DNA from: Nitrospirae bacterium GWC2_57_9
GTDB taxonomy: Bacteria; Nitrospirota; UBA9217
Assembly (NCBI GenBank): GCA_001805085.1
Contig: MHEA01000069.1
Span: 3,286 to 9,447, forward strand
Length of the DNA: 6,162 nt
Reading direction: 5' to 3'
Shown in pieces: positions 6,100 through 6,162 of this stretch (positions are counted from its first letter, which is position 1; every line of letters starts with the position of its first letter). The translations under genes and the position numbers were made by a program. The notes beneath the pieces were generated by a model, which was not told the origin of the DNA, made no database searches, and saw only the letters and a program-made list of their open reading frames with translations.

Positions 6100-6162
6100 A
6101 GATTGCTCCTTGATCGGGAATATGGCGCAGATTGTCGCAGAGAACAGCAGGTCAAGTCAAGA

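Noticed and set aside
6150..6160. TTGACT and TTGACC hexamers on the minus strand upstream of the transporter gene
   Set aside because: They resemble -35 boxes, but no acceptable -10 hexamer follows at 15-19 bases, so I did not call a promoter; the real one may lie outside the window.

Overview
The window looks like ordinary bacterial chromosome with GC-rich genes separated by short, visibly AT-richer gaps. Five of the six genes lie on the minus strand. The gene content (AarF/UbiB-type kinase, CopD-type membrane protein, gluconokinase, CNT nucleoside transporter, TIP30-like oxidoreductase) is compatible with a Gram-negative bacterium. The AAATCCGAAAT-type spacer repeat and the overall composition remind me of Desulfobacterota, Desulfuromonadota or Nitrospirota genomes, but this is an impression and not an assignment.

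Layout, left to right. Positions 1-582 (minus) hold the first 194 codons of a TIP30/HTATIP2-like NAD(P)-binding protein whose C-terminus lies outside the window. Positions 583-974 are a divergent, gene-free spacer with a candidate plus-strand promoter and a minus-strand terminator-like hairpin. Positions 975-1244 (plus) encode an 89-residue four-cysteine protein with the C-x2-C...C-x4-C layout and following sequence of the phage Ogr/Delta late-gene activators; it is the only plus-strand gene. Positions 1272-2866 (minus) are a two-gene unit: a CopD-like multi-pass membrane protein followed, through a 4-nt GTGA overlap, by gluconokinase. A good sigma70-type promoter sits at 3030-3058 with a leader of about 160 nt that contains the remains of a small hydrophobic reading frame.

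Positions 3104-4732 (minus) encode an AarF/ABC1/UbiB-family atypical kinase with two C-terminal membrane helices. Its ATG lacks a Shine-Dalgarno sequence but has a perfect TATAAT six bases upstream, which suggests a leaderless transcript. A 125-bp AT-rich spacer with short direct and inverted repeats follows. Positions 4858-6099 (minus) encode a concentrative nucleoside transporter (NupC/CNT) with an altered nucleobase-contact motif.

The genes do not form one obvious pathway. The only tight functional linkage is the overlapping copD-like/gntK pair. I see no complete mobile element, CRISPR array, tRNA or rRNA, and no convincing new multi-gene system. The points most worth checking are the Ogr/Delta-like gene away from visible phage genes, the possible leaderless start of the UbiB-family gene, and the changed substrate motif of the transporter.
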